Under the pieces are notes generated by a model. The model searched no databases. It was not told where the DNA came from and saw only the letters and a program-made list of their open reading frames with translations. From NCBI RefSeq assembly GCF_010122465.1, contig NZ_WLZY01000004.1, forward strand, positions 1 to 64,000: a stretch of 64,000 bases of DNA, given 5' to 3'. This DNA comes from Phytoactinopolyspora mesophila (lineage in GTDB: Bacteria; Actinomycetota; Actinomycetes; Jiangellales; Jiangellaceae). Position numbers and translations under genes: made by a program. Positions 34,516 through 43,979 of the stretch are shown here, one piece after another. Within the stretch, counting starts at the first letter, position 1; each line of letters opens with the position of its first letter.

Positions 34516-35095
34516 GGTGTCCCGAGGGACACACGCCTCGCAGGACGCGCTTTCGGTGAAGATAGTGGTCGCCGGCGGGTTCGGCGTTGGTAAGACGACG
34601 TTCGTCGGTTCGGTGAGCGAGATCGAGCCGCTTCGGACCGAAGCGCTCATGACCGACGCTTCGTCGAGCGTCGACGATCTCAGCATGCTGCCGGAGAAAC
34701 GGACGACCACGGTCGCCATGGACTTCGGCCGGATCACCCTGGCTGAGGACCTGGTTTTGTACCTATTCGGTACCCCTGGTCAAAGCCGGTTCTGGTTCAT
34801 GTGGGACGACATCACCCGGGGCGCCATCGGCGCGGTGGTCTTGGTGGACACGCGTCGCCTGGCCGACTGCTTCGGTGCGGTCGATTACGTGGAGCAGCGC
34901 GGCATTCCGTTCCTCGTCGCGCTGAATGCCTTTGACGGCGTGCAGCAGCACTCGGTCGAGGAGGTCCGCGACGCGCTGCAGATCGGGCCCGAGGTGCCGT
35001 TCGTCGTCACTGACGCACGCGACCGTGAGTCGGTGAAGACGGTTCTGGTGACGCTCGTGGAACACGCCATGTCGATGGTGGCGCAACAGGGCTGA
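34496..35095 (+). CDS. cvnD: Conservon small GTPase CvnD
   Basis: A 199-residue Ras/MglA-like GTPase. The Walker A motif is GGFGVGKTTF, the switch/G3 region reads LYLFGTPGQSRFWFMW, with a glycine-proline-glycine arrangement in place of DxxG, and the G4 equivalent is VALNAFDG, where the usual NKxD is altered. These changes are typical of the conservon subfamily. Starts inside the end of CvnC, giving tight coupling of the four-gene cassette. Convergent with the CCA-adding gene, whose stop lies six bases away. Confidence 0.93.
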   Translation: MASVDSEVSRGTHASQDALSVKIVVAGGFGVGKTTFVGSVSEIEPLRTEALMTDASSSVDDLSMLPEKRTTTVAMDFGRITLAEDLVLYLFGTPGQSRFWFMWDDITRGAIGAVVLVDTRRLADCFGAVDYVEQRGIPFLVALNAFDGVQQHSVEEVRDALQIGPEVPFVVTDARDRESVKTVLVTLVEHAMSMVAQQG

Positions 35096-35100
35096 TTCTG

Positions 35101-36573
35101 TCACTGCTCCGGAGTTGTGGCCTCAGGCTGTTCCGACCACCAGGTCAACAGCTCGGCTTTGGCATCCTCCTCGCTGAGCGGCCCGCGATCCATACGTACC
35201 TCGAGCATGTGCCGGTAGGCGCGGCCCACCACCGGGCCGGGCCCGGTGCCGAGTATGCGCATGATCGCGTTTCCGTCGAGGTCCGGCCGGATCGCGGCCA
35301 GCTCTTCTTCCTGCTCCAGCCGTTCGATCCGCTTCTCGAGGTCGTCGTACGACCGTCGCAGCGCATCAGCTTTCTTGGGGTTTCTCGTCGTGCAGTCGGA
35401 GCGGGTCAGGACGTGCAGCCGAGCCAGCAGATCACCGGCGTCACGCGCGTAGCGCCGTACGGCGGAGTCGGTCCATTGCCCGCCTCGGTATCCGTGGAAC
35501 CTCAGGTGCAGCTCGGTGAGCTTGGCCACGCTGTTGACCACGGCGGACGGATAACGCAGTGCCGTGAGCCGTTTGCGGACCAGCTTCGCGCCGACAACAT
35601 CATGGTGGTGAAAACTGACGCCGCCGTCGGGCTCGAACCGGCGGGTCTTCGGCTTGCCGATGTCATGCAGCAGCGCGGCCAGCCGGGTGACCAGATCAGG
35701 GCCGCCGTCCGGCAGCCTGTTCTCGAGTTCGATCGCCTGGTTCAGCACGGTCAGGGAATGTTCGTAGACGTCCTTGTGCCGGTGGTGCTCGTCGATCTCC
35801 AAGCGCAACGCCGGGAGCTCGGGCAGCATCCGGTCCGCCAGGCCGGTGTCGACCAGCAATCTGAGTCCCCGTGTGGGCTCAGTGGCAAGAACCAGCTTGG
35901 ACAGCTCATCACGTATCCGTTCCGCCGAAACGATGTCGAGGCGGTCGGTCATGTCCGTCATGGCTTGGACCACTTCCGGGGCCACGTCGAAACCGAGCTG
36001 CGCGGCGAAGCGCGCCGCACGCATCATCCTCAGCGGATCGTCGGAGAACGACGCCTCCGGCGTCCCGGGTGTCCGGATGATCCTCCGGCCGAGATCAGCC
36101 AGACCTCCGTGCGGGTCGACGAACTCGCGTCCAGGAAGCTTCACCGCCATCGCGTTGATCGTGAAGTCGCGCCTTACCAAGTCCTCCTCGATCGTCTCCC
36201 CGAAGGCGACGTCCGGTTTGCGGCTGGCGCGGTCGTAGTTCTCCGAGCGATATGTGGTGATCTCGATGTGGAAACCGGACTTCTTGGCGCCGATCGTCCC
36301 GAACGCCTGGCCCACGTCCCACACGTTCTCGGCCCAACCCGTAAGAAGCCGTTTCGTCTCCTTGGGCAGGGCCGACGTGGTGAAGTCCAGATCCTGGCCG
36401 AGCCGGTCGAGCAAGGCGTCACGCACCGACCCGCCCACCAATGCGAGCTGGTGGCCGGCCGCGGCGAAGCGCTCCGCGAGCTCATCGGCCACCGGCGAGA
36501 TCCGGAGAAGTTGGCGGACGGCGCGGCGTTGGGCCGCGGTGAGCGCATGCTGATGATCGGTCAACCCAGTCAC
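35101..36573 (-). CDS. cca: CCA tRNA nucleotidyltransferase
   Basis: A 490-residue class II nucleotidyltransferase that adds or repairs the 3' CCA of tRNA. Motif A is LALVGGSVRDALLDRLGQDLDF with the GGxVRD and DxD elements; the basic RRDFTINAMAVK segment and DPLRMMRAARFAAQLGF follow. An HD-type domain in the C-terminal part (LLHDIGKPKTRRF, with FHHHDVVGAKL) marks the actinobacterial form. I start at the GTG at 36573 (VTGLTDHQHALTAAQ) preceded by GGTGGG; codons upstream to 36630 seem unrelated. Divergent from the DUF6049 gene. Confidence 0.94.
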   Translation of the reverse strand: MTGLTDHQHALTAAQRRAVRQLLRISPVADELAERFAAAGHQLALVGGSVRDALLDRLGQDLDFTTSALPKETKRLLTGWAENVWDVGQAFGTIGAKKSGFHIEITTYRSENYDRASRKPDVAFGETIEEDLVRRDFTINAMAVKLPGREFVDPHGGLADLGRRIIRTPGTPEASFSDDPLRMMRAARFAAQLGFDVAPEVVQAMTDMTDRLDIVSAERIRDELSKLVLATEPTRGLRLLVDTGLADRMLPELPALRLEIDEHHRHKDVYEHSLTVLNQAIELENRLPDGGPDLVTRLAALLHDIGKPKTRRFEPDGGVSFHHHDVVGAKLVRKRLTALRYPSAVVNSVAKLTELHLRFHGYRGGQWTDSAVRRYARDAGDLLARLHVLTRSDCTTRNPKKADALRRSYDDLEKRIERLEQEEELAAIRPDLDGNAIMRILGTGPGPVVGRAYRHMLEVRMDRGPLSEEDAKAELLTWWSEQPEATTPEQ

Positions 36574-36716
36574 GACCCACCAGCGTACGACGTGTGGCTG
36601 AGGAACAAGAATCCCGTACTGGTAGAGCACTGATGGGACCTATGACGGCACTCCCTGGACCGGCGGTAACGGGGTCATTCCCGCCAATCTATGAGCGGGA
36701 CCTCTACCCTGGACGT

Positions 36717-38858
36717 ATGCCCGGCCGGATAGTCCTGACCATCGCCGCGGTGGCCGTGGTGTCGATGATCTTCGCCGCTCCGGCCCCGGCGGCAGACCGG
36801 CCCGACGCACAAGACACTGGCGCCACCGCCGAGAGCTACCTGAACACGGTCGAGCCATCTGCCCTTGCCCCAGGCGAAACACTGACTCTTGCCGGTGTCG
36901 TGGAGAACACGGGTGATGAACCGATCACCAACGTCCAGGCACTGCCGCGCTGGAATACCGTTCAGCTCGAGACCCGGGACGAGATCGCGCTCGTGTCCGT
37001 CGACGACACCGTACGCTGGGGATTTCGCTATGACGACCCCTTCCAGGTTGTCGCCGAACGGCTCGATCCTGGCGAACAGGCGGAGTTCCGCCTGGACATC
37101 GATGCCGAGCAACTTTCTTTCGGCAGTCCCGGTGTCTACACCGTGGGCGTCGACATTCGCGGTTCCCTCACCGACGGGGACCGGGTCACACTCGATACGG
37201 CCCGGACGGTGGTGCCGTGGATACCGGACGACGTCCCGGCGAAGGTGGACGTTGCCCTGCTGTGGCCCGCCGAGGCGCCGCCGGCCCTGATGCCGAGTGG
37301 TGACCTGCGCAACGACGCCGTCGCCGGCCGGATCGCCCCAGGCGGCCCTCTCGATGCGATCGTCGACGCGGCCGGCTCCAATCCGGTGACCTGGCTCGTC
37401 GATCCGGATCTCCTCGACACGGTCGACGCCATGACCGAATCCGATTCCGGTGACGCGGCCGAAGCCGCGGAGGAGTGGGAGTCGAAGTTCCAGCCGGAGC
37501 GCGACGGCAGCCTGTATCTGCTGCCCTACGCCCGCCCGGACGTGAGAGCTCTGCTGGCCACCGATCCCGAGCTCGCCTCCCAGCTCACCGCTGCGTCGGT
37601 CGACGCGACCCGGCAGACCGCCCGGACCCTGGCGGACGTGCGTACCGGGGTGGCACGTGCGGACGCCGGTGCTGACGACGACGTGTTCTCGGCGCTTGCC
37701 GACGCCGGAGTACGCACCGTGATCCTGTCCGGGGCCGCCGCGACGTCGTCGGAGAGCCCGATGGCTCACATGAGCACAGCCCGGGGCGAACTCGAGGTGG
37801 TGCTGACCGATCCGGGCCTCGACGCGGTGGTGGCCGACGCCCACAACGCGACCAACACCGACGCCGGCCTGCTGGAGCTTCGCCAGCGGTGGGCCGCGGA
37901 GACCGCCATGGCCGCGATAGAAGCCGAACTCCGGGGGGCTCAGCCCCAGCCGCTCGTCGTCGCGCCACCGGCGCGCTGGACGCCGCATGAGGACCTTGCC
38001 AACGCCGTAGTCGATGTGTGGACGGACTTGCCGTGGGTCGAGCCTGTCACCGTCGACGAGCTGCCGGCGCCATCCCAGCCGGCGTCTGTGACCGTTGAGC
38101 CCGCGGATGCGGGAAACGTACTGCCGGCAGAGAACGTCGCGGCGGCTGCTGACCTGCAAGATGCCGTGCAGAAGTACACCGAACTCCTGGCCGATCCGGA
38201 TCAGGACCTGAACCGGGCGCTGGGTCTGGCCGCGATCCGGGCGGCGTCCTCAGGATGGCGCGATGACCCGGCCGCGGGTCTCGAATACGCCTCGGACATC
38301 ACCGACGAACTCGGCCGGCAGCTCGGCGAGGTGAGCGTCACCGTTCCCGAGTCGGTCACCCTGTCCAGCCGAACCGGGATCTTTCCCCTGACCGTCACCA
38401 ATGAGCTCGACGAGCCGGTGACCGTCAAGCTCGCCATTCAGTCCGCCAACCCGGATCGCCTCCGTGTCGACGACGTGCCGGAACAACAGGTCGGTGCGGG
38501 TTCACGTGAAACCATCGAGATCAAGGCACAGGCGGCAACGAACGGACGGGTACCCATCACCGTCCAGCTCGTCACCCACAGCGGCGCTCCGCTCGGCCCG
38601 ACAACCCAGTCGGTGGTCAACGCGACCGACTACGGCACTATCGGCTGGATCATCATCGTCGGCGCCGGAGCATTGTTCGGAGCCGCGGTGATCCGCACCA
38701 TGCTGCGACGTCGAAACTCGGCGACCGGCGACCACGATTCGGTGAGCGAGTCCGCGGCAGATGACGTCGCGACCGGTGACGACCCCGGTTCGGCGGGTGC
38801 CGCCGGCGATCACACCGGTGCCGCGCCACGGCCGCCTGCGCAGGGGGTCACGCGGTGA
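36717..38858 (+). CDS. DUF6049 secreted/membrane protein
   Basis: About 713 residues with an N-terminal signal peptide (IVLTIAAVAVVSMIFAAPAPA) and a C-terminal transmembrane helix (IGWIIIVGAGALFGAAVI) followed by a basic stop-transfer segment, so it is anchored facing outward. An Ig-like domain stands near each end of the ectodomain (LNTVEPSALAPGETLTLAGVVEN; SVTVPESVTLSSRTGIFPLTV). The middle resembles the DUF6049 family, always found upstream of murJ in actinobacteria. Function unknown; its neighbour suggests cell-wall export. GTGA overlap with murJ. Confidence 0.85.
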   Translation: MPGRIVLTIAAVAVVSMIFAAPAPAADRPDAQDTGATAESYLNTVEPSALAPGETLTLAGVVENTGDEPITNVQALPRWNTVQLETRDEIALVSVDDTVRWGFRYDDPFQVVAERLDPGEQAEFRLDIDAEQLSFGSPGVYTVGVDIRGSLTDGDRVTLDTARTVVPWIPDDVPAKVDVALLWPAEAPPALMPSGDLRNDAVAGRIAPGGPLDAIVDAAGSNPVTWLVDPDLLDTVDAMTESDSGDAAEAAEEWESKFQPERDGSLYLLPYARPDVRALLATDPELASQLTAASVDATRQTARTLADVRTGVARADAGADDDVFSALADAGVRTVILSGAAATSSESPMAHMSTARGELEVVLTDPGLDAVVADAHNATNTDAGLLELRQRWAAETAMAAIEAELRGAQPQPLVVAPPARWTPHEDLANAVVDVWTDLPWVEPVTVDELPAPSQPASVTVEPADAGNVLPAENVAAAADLQDAVQKYTELLADPDQDLNRALGLAAIRAASSGWRDDPAAGLEYASDITDELGRQLGEVSVTVPESVTLSSRTGIFPLTVTNELDEPVTVKLAIQSANPDRLRVDDVPEQQVGAGSRETIEIKAQAATNGRVPITVQLVTHSGAPLGPTTQSVVNATDYGTIGWIIIVGAGALFGAAVIRTMLRRRNSATGDHDSVSESAADDVATGDDPGSAGAAGDHTGAAPRPPAQGVTR

Positions 38859-41800
38859 CCGATACGCGTAACGTCGAGTCGCCCGACCCTAGACGCCCCA
38901 GCCTCCTCGGCTCCAGCGTCGTCATGGCGGCCGGCACGATCGTCTCGCGGCTGACCGGGTTCGGACGAGCCGCCATCATCGCCGCGGCACTCGGGCTGAC
39001 CGTCGCCACGGCCGACGTGTTCAACGTGCCCAACGTCATCCCCAACATGATCTACATCCTCGTGGGCGGGGGTGTCCTCAACTCCGTACTGGTGCCGGTC
39101 TTGGTGCGAGCCATCAAGAACGACGCCGACGGTGGCGCGGCGTACTCACAGCGGCTGTTCAGCCTGGCCATCACCGTGCTGGGGGTGGCAACCGTCGTGG
39201 CGGTTCTCGCCGCGCCGTGGATCATCCGGGCGATCGTCGACTCCAGGTATCTCGAACCGGAGATGCGGCCGCTCTACGACAACATGGTGATGTTCGCCCG
39301 GTTCTGCCTGCCGCAGATCTTCTTCTACGGGTTGTACGTCCTGATCGGCCAGATCCTCAACGCCAAGGGCCGTTTCGGGCCGATGATGTGGGCGCCGATT
39401 CTCAACAACGTCGTGGCGATCGCTGTCTTCGCTCTCTACCTCATCGTCTACGGCACCAAGTCTGCAGGCACGTTCTCCACCGCCGAGATGCTTCTGCTCG
39501 GCCTCGGCTCGACCGCCGGAGTGGCCGCACAGGCGCTCATCCTGATCCCCGTCCTGCGCAAGACCGGCTTCTCGCTCCGGTTCCGGACCGATTGGCGCGG
39601 CGCCGGCCTTCGTGAACCGATCCGGATGGGCTTGTGGAGCGTCGGGTTCGTCATCGTCAACCAGATCGCCTACCTCTTCTTCGTCAACGTCGCGACCGGT
39701 GCCAGTGCCACAGCGGTCGATGGCGACGGCGCCGGCTACACCGTGTACGCGAACGCCATGTTGATCATGATGGTGCCGCACGCGATCATCACGGTCTCTC
39801 TAGCCACAGCGCTGCTGCCCCGTCTGGCCGATCTGGCGGCCGACGGGCACATCGACGAGGTCAGGGAGAAGCTGGTCTCGGTCGTGCGCATCTGCCTGGC
39901 CATCCTCCTGCCCATGGCCGCGCTGATGGCCGTGCTGGCCTTCCCGATCACGGCGGTGATCTTCGACTACGGCTCAGCCGAAGGCCAGACCGGGATGCTG
40001 GCCCGTACGCTGATCGCGCTCTTGCCCGGCCTGCTCGCGTTCACCGTGCATTACCTGTGCCTGCGCGGTTTCTACGCGCTCAAGGACACCCGGACACCGT
40101 TCTTCACCCAGTTGTGGATCGCTGCGGTGATGATCGTCTGGGCCATCGGGCTGAGCGTGATCTCGCCGAGCCCCCATCTCGTCACGATGACGCTGGCCAC
40201 CGGATACAGTGCGGCCTATCTCGTCGGAGCCACCGTGAGCGTCGTGCGCCTACAGCGCGAGATCGGTGCGATCGACTTCTCGCCGCTGGTACAGCATATG
40301 GCCCGGCTGGCCATCCCCACCGGTGTCGCCGCCGGACTGGCCTGGCTGCTCTGGCGCGGCTGGTCGCAGCTCGGCCTGCTGAGTGCGTTCCCCTCCATGA
40401 TCGAACGGTTAGTGGAGCTTGCCATCAGCGCCTCCGTGGGGGGCGCCACCTTCGTGGCCCTGGCATACGTCTTCCGCATCTCCGAAGTTCGCCGCGCGAT
40501 CACCATGATCATGGCCAAGCTCCGTGGCCGGCACGCCGAGGCGGCACCCGCCGAAACCGAGAGCACCATTCCGGACGACATGCTCGAGGAGACCGCCGAC
40601 TACATTCCGCCGGTGCTGGAGACGGGCACCCTCAGCATCTTCCGCCGTCCCAACTTCGACCCCGACGTCACGGTCGAGTTCTTCCTGGACGAAACCATGC
40701 ACGGCGCGACCATGCATGGCATGCCCGCTCTCACTGACCGGCCCCGGCCGCCGAGCATCCTGCAGGAGGGAAACCCGGCGGCACGGCGCCATCCGAATCT
40801 CGACATCGACACCCATCCGGAGCTGCCCAAGCACGGGGAGGCCGGCCTTTCACAGCCCTCGGGGCGGGCACGCACACTGGCCGGACGGTACCGGGTCGAG
40901 AACCTGCTCGACGAGACCGCTGGGGTGCGCTCGTGGCTCGGGTTCGACGAGATCCTTCAGCGCCAGGTGTTCATCCAGACCATCCCAGCCGGCGACCCCC
41001 GCGGGGACGACTTCATCCGTGCCGCGAGGAAAGCCTCCTCGATCGACGATCCACGCTTCCTGCGGATCCTCGACATCGGGGCGGAGGACCTTTCCTATCT
41101 CGTGCGCGAGTGGACCCCTGGCCGGAGCCTTGCCGGCCTCCTGGCCGAAGGCCCGTTCCACACCGAGCACGCCTCGGCGATCGGCCGTGAGGTCGCGGAC
41201 GCTCTCGCTGTCGCGCACAACATGCAACTCTCACACCGCCGGCTCAGCCCGACCCTGGTATTCCTCACCGCGGAGGGATCGATCAAGATCGCCGGCCTCG
41301 AGACCGAGGCGGTGCTCTACGGCGCGGCCGAGATCAACCTCGACGGCGCCGAGACTCGAGAAACCGATGCGGGCGTCCTCGACGCCGCTGGCGTCGGAAG
41401 CGTCCTGTACGCCTGTTTGACGGCCCGGTGGCCCATCGGAGCCTCCGGAGGGCTCGAACCCGCTCCTCGCATCGACGGGCGACTGGCTTCGGCCCGGCAG
41501 GTCAGACCCGGAATACCCACCTCGCTGGACGTCGTCACCGACCGCTCCATCGGCAACGCTCGCCGCCATCATGTCCCGCCGCTTCGTTCGCCTTTCGAGA
41601 TCGCCTCCGAGCTGGGCACCGGTCCGGGAACCGACCAGTTCGCGATCGTCGGACAGGACTCCGCCGAGGGTAACGGCAACGGCCTGCTGGATCCGGTCTC
41701 CGGCCCGTATCTCGGCGTACCCGCGGGCACGGCGGCCACACAGCTACGCAGCCGGCGCGACCGGCGCCGGACCAGCAAACTCGGCAGATTCCTGGGCGTC

Positions 41801-42424
41801 TTCGGTGCGGCTCTGTTGCTGGTCGGGGCAACCCTCGTCGGACTGCAGCTGATGCTCAGCGCGTTCGACGATCCGGACCGGCCCGCCCGAGAGGAGCCCG
41901 GCTCGGCCGAGACAGGCGAAGATCCCACCTCGCCACCGCCGGAACCAGAACCGGAGGCGGAGCCACTAGAAGCCGTCACAGCGGACTACTTCGACCCCTT
42001 CGGCGGCACCCCGGAGAGTCCCACCGAAGTCGGCAATGCGACAGACGGCAACCTCGACACCGTGTGGCGCACGCTCCGGTATCTGGACCCGCTAGAGGCA
42101 CAAAAGCCTGGCGTCGGGTTGTACGTAGACCTCGGTGAACCCAAGAGCATTACTGAGATCGAAGTAACGCTGATGAACGACGACGCCGATCTCGAACTAC
42201 GCGTGGCGCCGGAGGATGCAAGCAGCGTGCCAGGCGACTTCGACGATTGGTCCAGGGTTCACGTCGAGGAGAATGCCGAGCTCACGTTCGGTCATACACT
42301 TGAGGAATCCGTCACAACACGCTATGTCTTGGTGTGGTTCACACGGCTGCCACCTTTCGAGGGTGACTATCGAAGCGGCATCGCCGACGTGACGGTCTTG
42401 GGCACCGAGGGAGGTTCGCAGTGA
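38855..42424 (+). CDS. murJ: Lipid II flippase MurJ fused to pseudokinase
   Basis: A 1189-residue protein. Residues 20-540 are the MurJ/MviN flippase with about 14 helices (family start VMAAGTIVSRLTGFGRAAII, TADVFNVPNVIPNMIYIL). A linker leads to a kinase-like domain at about 675-960 lacking catalytic residues: the VAIK lysine is Gln (FIQTIP), the HRD motif is SHRRLSP and there is no DFG. A further helix (about 985-1005) is followed by an acidic Pro-rich linker and a discoidin-like ectodomain (DGNLDTVWRTLRYLDP). This matches Mycobacterium MviN, whose pseudokinase binds FhaA when phosphorylated. Coupled to the sigma-factor gene by GTGA. Confidence 0.94.
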   Translation: MTDTRNVESPDPRRPSLLGSSVVMAAGTIVSRLTGFGRAAIIAAALGLTVATADVFNVPNVIPNMIYILVGGGVLNSVLVPVLVRAIKNDADGGAAYSQRLFSLAITVLGVATVVAVLAAPWIIRAIVDSRYLEPEMRPLYDNMVMFARFCLPQIFFYGLYVLIGQILNAKGRFGPMMWAPILNNVVAIAVFALYLIVYGTKSAGTFSTAEMLLLGLGSTAGVAAQALILIPVLRKTGFSLRFRTDWRGAGLREPIRMGLWSVGFVIVNQIAYLFFVNVATGASATAVDGDGAGYTVYANAMLIMMVPHAIITVSLATALLPRLADLAADGHIDEVREKLVSVVRICLAILLPMAALMAVLAFPITAVIFDYGSAEGQTGMLARTLIALLPGLLAFTVHYLCLRGFYALKDTRTPFFTQLWIAAVMIVWAIGLSVISPSPHLVTMTLATGYSAAYLVGATVSVVRLQREIGAIDFSPLVQHMARLAIPTGVAAGLAWLLWRGWSQLGLLSAFPSMIERLVELAISASVGGATFVALAYVFRISEVRRAITMIMAKLRGRHAEAAPAETESTIPDDMLEETADYIPPVLETGTLSIFRRPNFDPDVTVEFFLDETMHGATMHGMPALTDRPRPPSILQEGNPAARRHPNLDIDTHPELPKHGEAGLSQPSGRARTLAGRYRVENLLDETAGVRSWLGFDEILQRQVFIQTIPAGDPRGDDFIRAARKASSIDDPRFLRILDIGAEDLSYLVREWTPGRSLAGLLAEGPFHTEHASAIGREVADALAVAHNMQLSHRRLSPTLVFLTAEGSIKIAGLETEAVLYGAAEINLDGAETRETDAGVLDAAGVGSVLYACLTARWPIGASGGLEPAPRIDGRLASARQVRPGIPTSLDVVTDRSIGNARRHHVPPLRSPFEIASELGTGPGTDQFAIVGQDSAEGNGNGLLDPVSGPYLGVPAGTAATQLRSRRDRRRTSKLGRFLGVFGAALLLVGATLVGLQLMLSAFDDPDRPAREEPGSAETGEDPTSPPPEPEPEAEPLEAVTADYFDPFGGTPESPTEVGNATDGNLDTVWRTLRYLDPLEAQKPGVGLYVDLGEPKSITEIEVTLMNDDADLELRVAPEDASSVPGDFDDWSRVHVEENAELTFGHTLEESVTTRYVLVWFTRLPPFEGDYRSGIADVTVLGTEGGSQ

Positions 42425-43083
42425 CGGGTGGGCCGTCCGGGTACCAGGACGCTGACGATGGTGAGCTATTGCGCCGCCATGTTGGCGGAGAACACGAAGC
42501 ATTCGGCGAACTGGTCCGGCGGCACCAGGACCGGCTCTGGGCAGTAGCGCTCCGCACCCTTGGAAATCCCGAAGATGCCGCGGACGCGCTTCAGGACGCA
42601 CTAGTCAACGCGTTCCGGCGAGCGTCGTCATTTCGAGCCGAATCGGCAGTAACCACCTGGCTGCACCGGGTAGTGGTCAATGCGTGTCTGGACCGCATCC
42701 GGCATACCGCCGCGCGTCCCTCGGACCCGGTTGCGTTCGACGGCACCGAGAACCCCGTTCTCACCGCGGCCGCCGGCGCCGGCGGCGACCCGGCGGAACA
42801 TGCCCCGCTGCGGCTCGACCTGCAGGCAGCGTTGGCGTCCCTGCCCGATGAACAACGCGTGCCGCTGGTCCTCGTCGACGTCGAGGGTTACCGGGTGGCC
42901 GAGGTCGCCGAGATGCTGAGTCTCCCCGTCGGGACCATCAAAAGCCGGTGTGCCCGAGGCCGTGCCCGGCTACTCCCACTGCTCACCCAAGGCGAATCCT
43001 CGCAACCCAGAGGGAACCAAGCAGACAACCCTCGCGTCCCACCTGCAGCGACCAGTGAACCAGGAGGAGGTGATCGCCGGTGA
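42421..43083 (+). CDS. sigM: ECF RNA polymerase sigma factor SigM
   Basis: A 220-residue group IV sigma factor. Region 2 is AFGELVRRHQDRLWAVALR with the DAADALQDALVNAFRR core-binding motif; region 4 is LDLQAALASLPDEQRVPLVL and VAEVAEMLSLPVGTIKSRCARGRARL. A 40-residue tail follows. GTGA overlaps both at its start (MurJ) and end (anti-sigma). Position between murJ and trxB is the same as for mycobacterial SigM, which responds to oxidative or late-stationary stress. Confidence 0.94.
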   Translation: MTGGPSGYQDADDGELLRRHVGGEHEAFGELVRRHQDRLWAVALRTLGNPEDAADALQDALVNAFRRASSFRAESAVTTWLHRVVVNACLDRIRHTAARPSDPVAFDGTENPVLTAAAGAGGDPAEHAPLRLDLQAALASLPDEQRVPLVLVDVEGYRVAEVAEMLSLPVGTIKSRCARGRARLLPLLTQGESSQPRGNQADNPRVPPAATSEPGGGDRR

Positions 43084-43877
43084 CCCGGACCGACGCGCAC
43101 CCTCCTGGGCACGTACTGGCTGAGCTGGCCGAAGGCATCCTGGACGACGTCGACGCGGCTGAGGTTCATGCCCACACCGTCGACTGTGCGCTGTGTCAAG
43201 ACACTCTCGGACGTCTCACGGAGGTCCGCCGCCTGCTGCAGGGAGCACCCGCCGAGATCGCGCTGCCTGGCCACGTGTCCGCCCGGATCGACGCCGCACT
43301 GGCCGCCGAGGCAGCAGCCGGCCACGGTGCGGAATCCGATGCCACCGTGACGAACGTCACCTCCATGAACGATCGCCCTATCGCGTGGTTCCGCAAGAGC
43401 CTGCCCCGGGTAGTTGCGGCCGCCGCGGCCGCGGCCGTGGTGGGCTTCGCCGGATACGCCGTTCTCTCCGGCGACGAGCAACCGGTCCCGTCGGCCGGCG
43501 AGAACGCGGACGAGGATCGGGCCGAGGCCGAGGAAGACTTCGCGGACGACGATTCCGCCGGGCTCGAGGCGCAAGACCAGCCCACGGTCGCGGATGCCCC
43601 TGATGCCATGGCCGAAGACGGCGCCGTGGCTGATGGCGACGTTCTGGTCGACGCCGCGTTGGCCGTCTGGGCCGAGCGCACTGAGGTCCGGCCCGACTGC
43701 GGTGATGGTCTCGCTCACGACCTGGAGTTCGAGCTCGTGGGCAGCACCGAGGTCGAAGGTGAAGTTCTGGTTGTGCTCTCCGACGCCGGTGAGCTGTTCG
43801 GCTGGACGCTCCCGGATTGCGACTCCGGCCCTACTACCGGGGAGCCGGTGGTCGTGGTGCCCGAGCCTGAGCAGTGA
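43080..43877 (+). CDS. Membrane anti-sigma factor of SigM
   Basis: A 265-residue protein with a short cytoplasmic domain resembling zinc anti-sigma folds (HVLAELAEGILDDVDAAEVHAHTVDCALCQDTLGRL, given in parts: H in HAHT, CALC pair), one transmembrane helix near residues 105-122 (VVAAAAAAAVVGFAGYAVLS), an acidic linker and a small extracytoplasmic domain with two cysteines (PDCGDGL, PDCDSGP) that could form a disulfide. It overlaps sigM by four bases, the usual sign of a sigma/anti-sigma pair. Likely holds SigM at the membrane until a redox or envelope signal. Confidence 0.85.
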   Translation: MTRTDAHPPGHVLAELAEGILDDVDAAEVHAHTVDCALCQDTLGRLTEVRRLLQGAPAEIALPGHVSARIDAALAAEAAAGHGAESDATVTNVTSMNDRPIAWFRKSLPRVVAAAAAAAVVGFAGYAVLSGDEQPVPSAGENADEDRAEAEEDFADDDSAGLEAQDQPTVADAPDAMAEDGAVADGDVLVDAALAVWAERTEVRPDCGDGLAHDLEFELVGSTEVEGEVLVVLSDAGELFGWTLPDCDSGPTTGEPVVVVPEPEQ

Positions 43878-43979
43878 TGCCCGCCGGACAACGGCGTGCC
43901 GGTTCGGCCGCGGGAATTCTCGGCGCCTAGGATCCGTTGGGCCAGATGAACTCACGACTCATCCGTGGAAGGCACCAAG

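Noticed and set aside
35209-36633. 474-codon plus-strand frame over the CCA-adding enzyme
   Set aside because: Antisense shadow of a gene with clear GGxVRD and HD-domain motifs.
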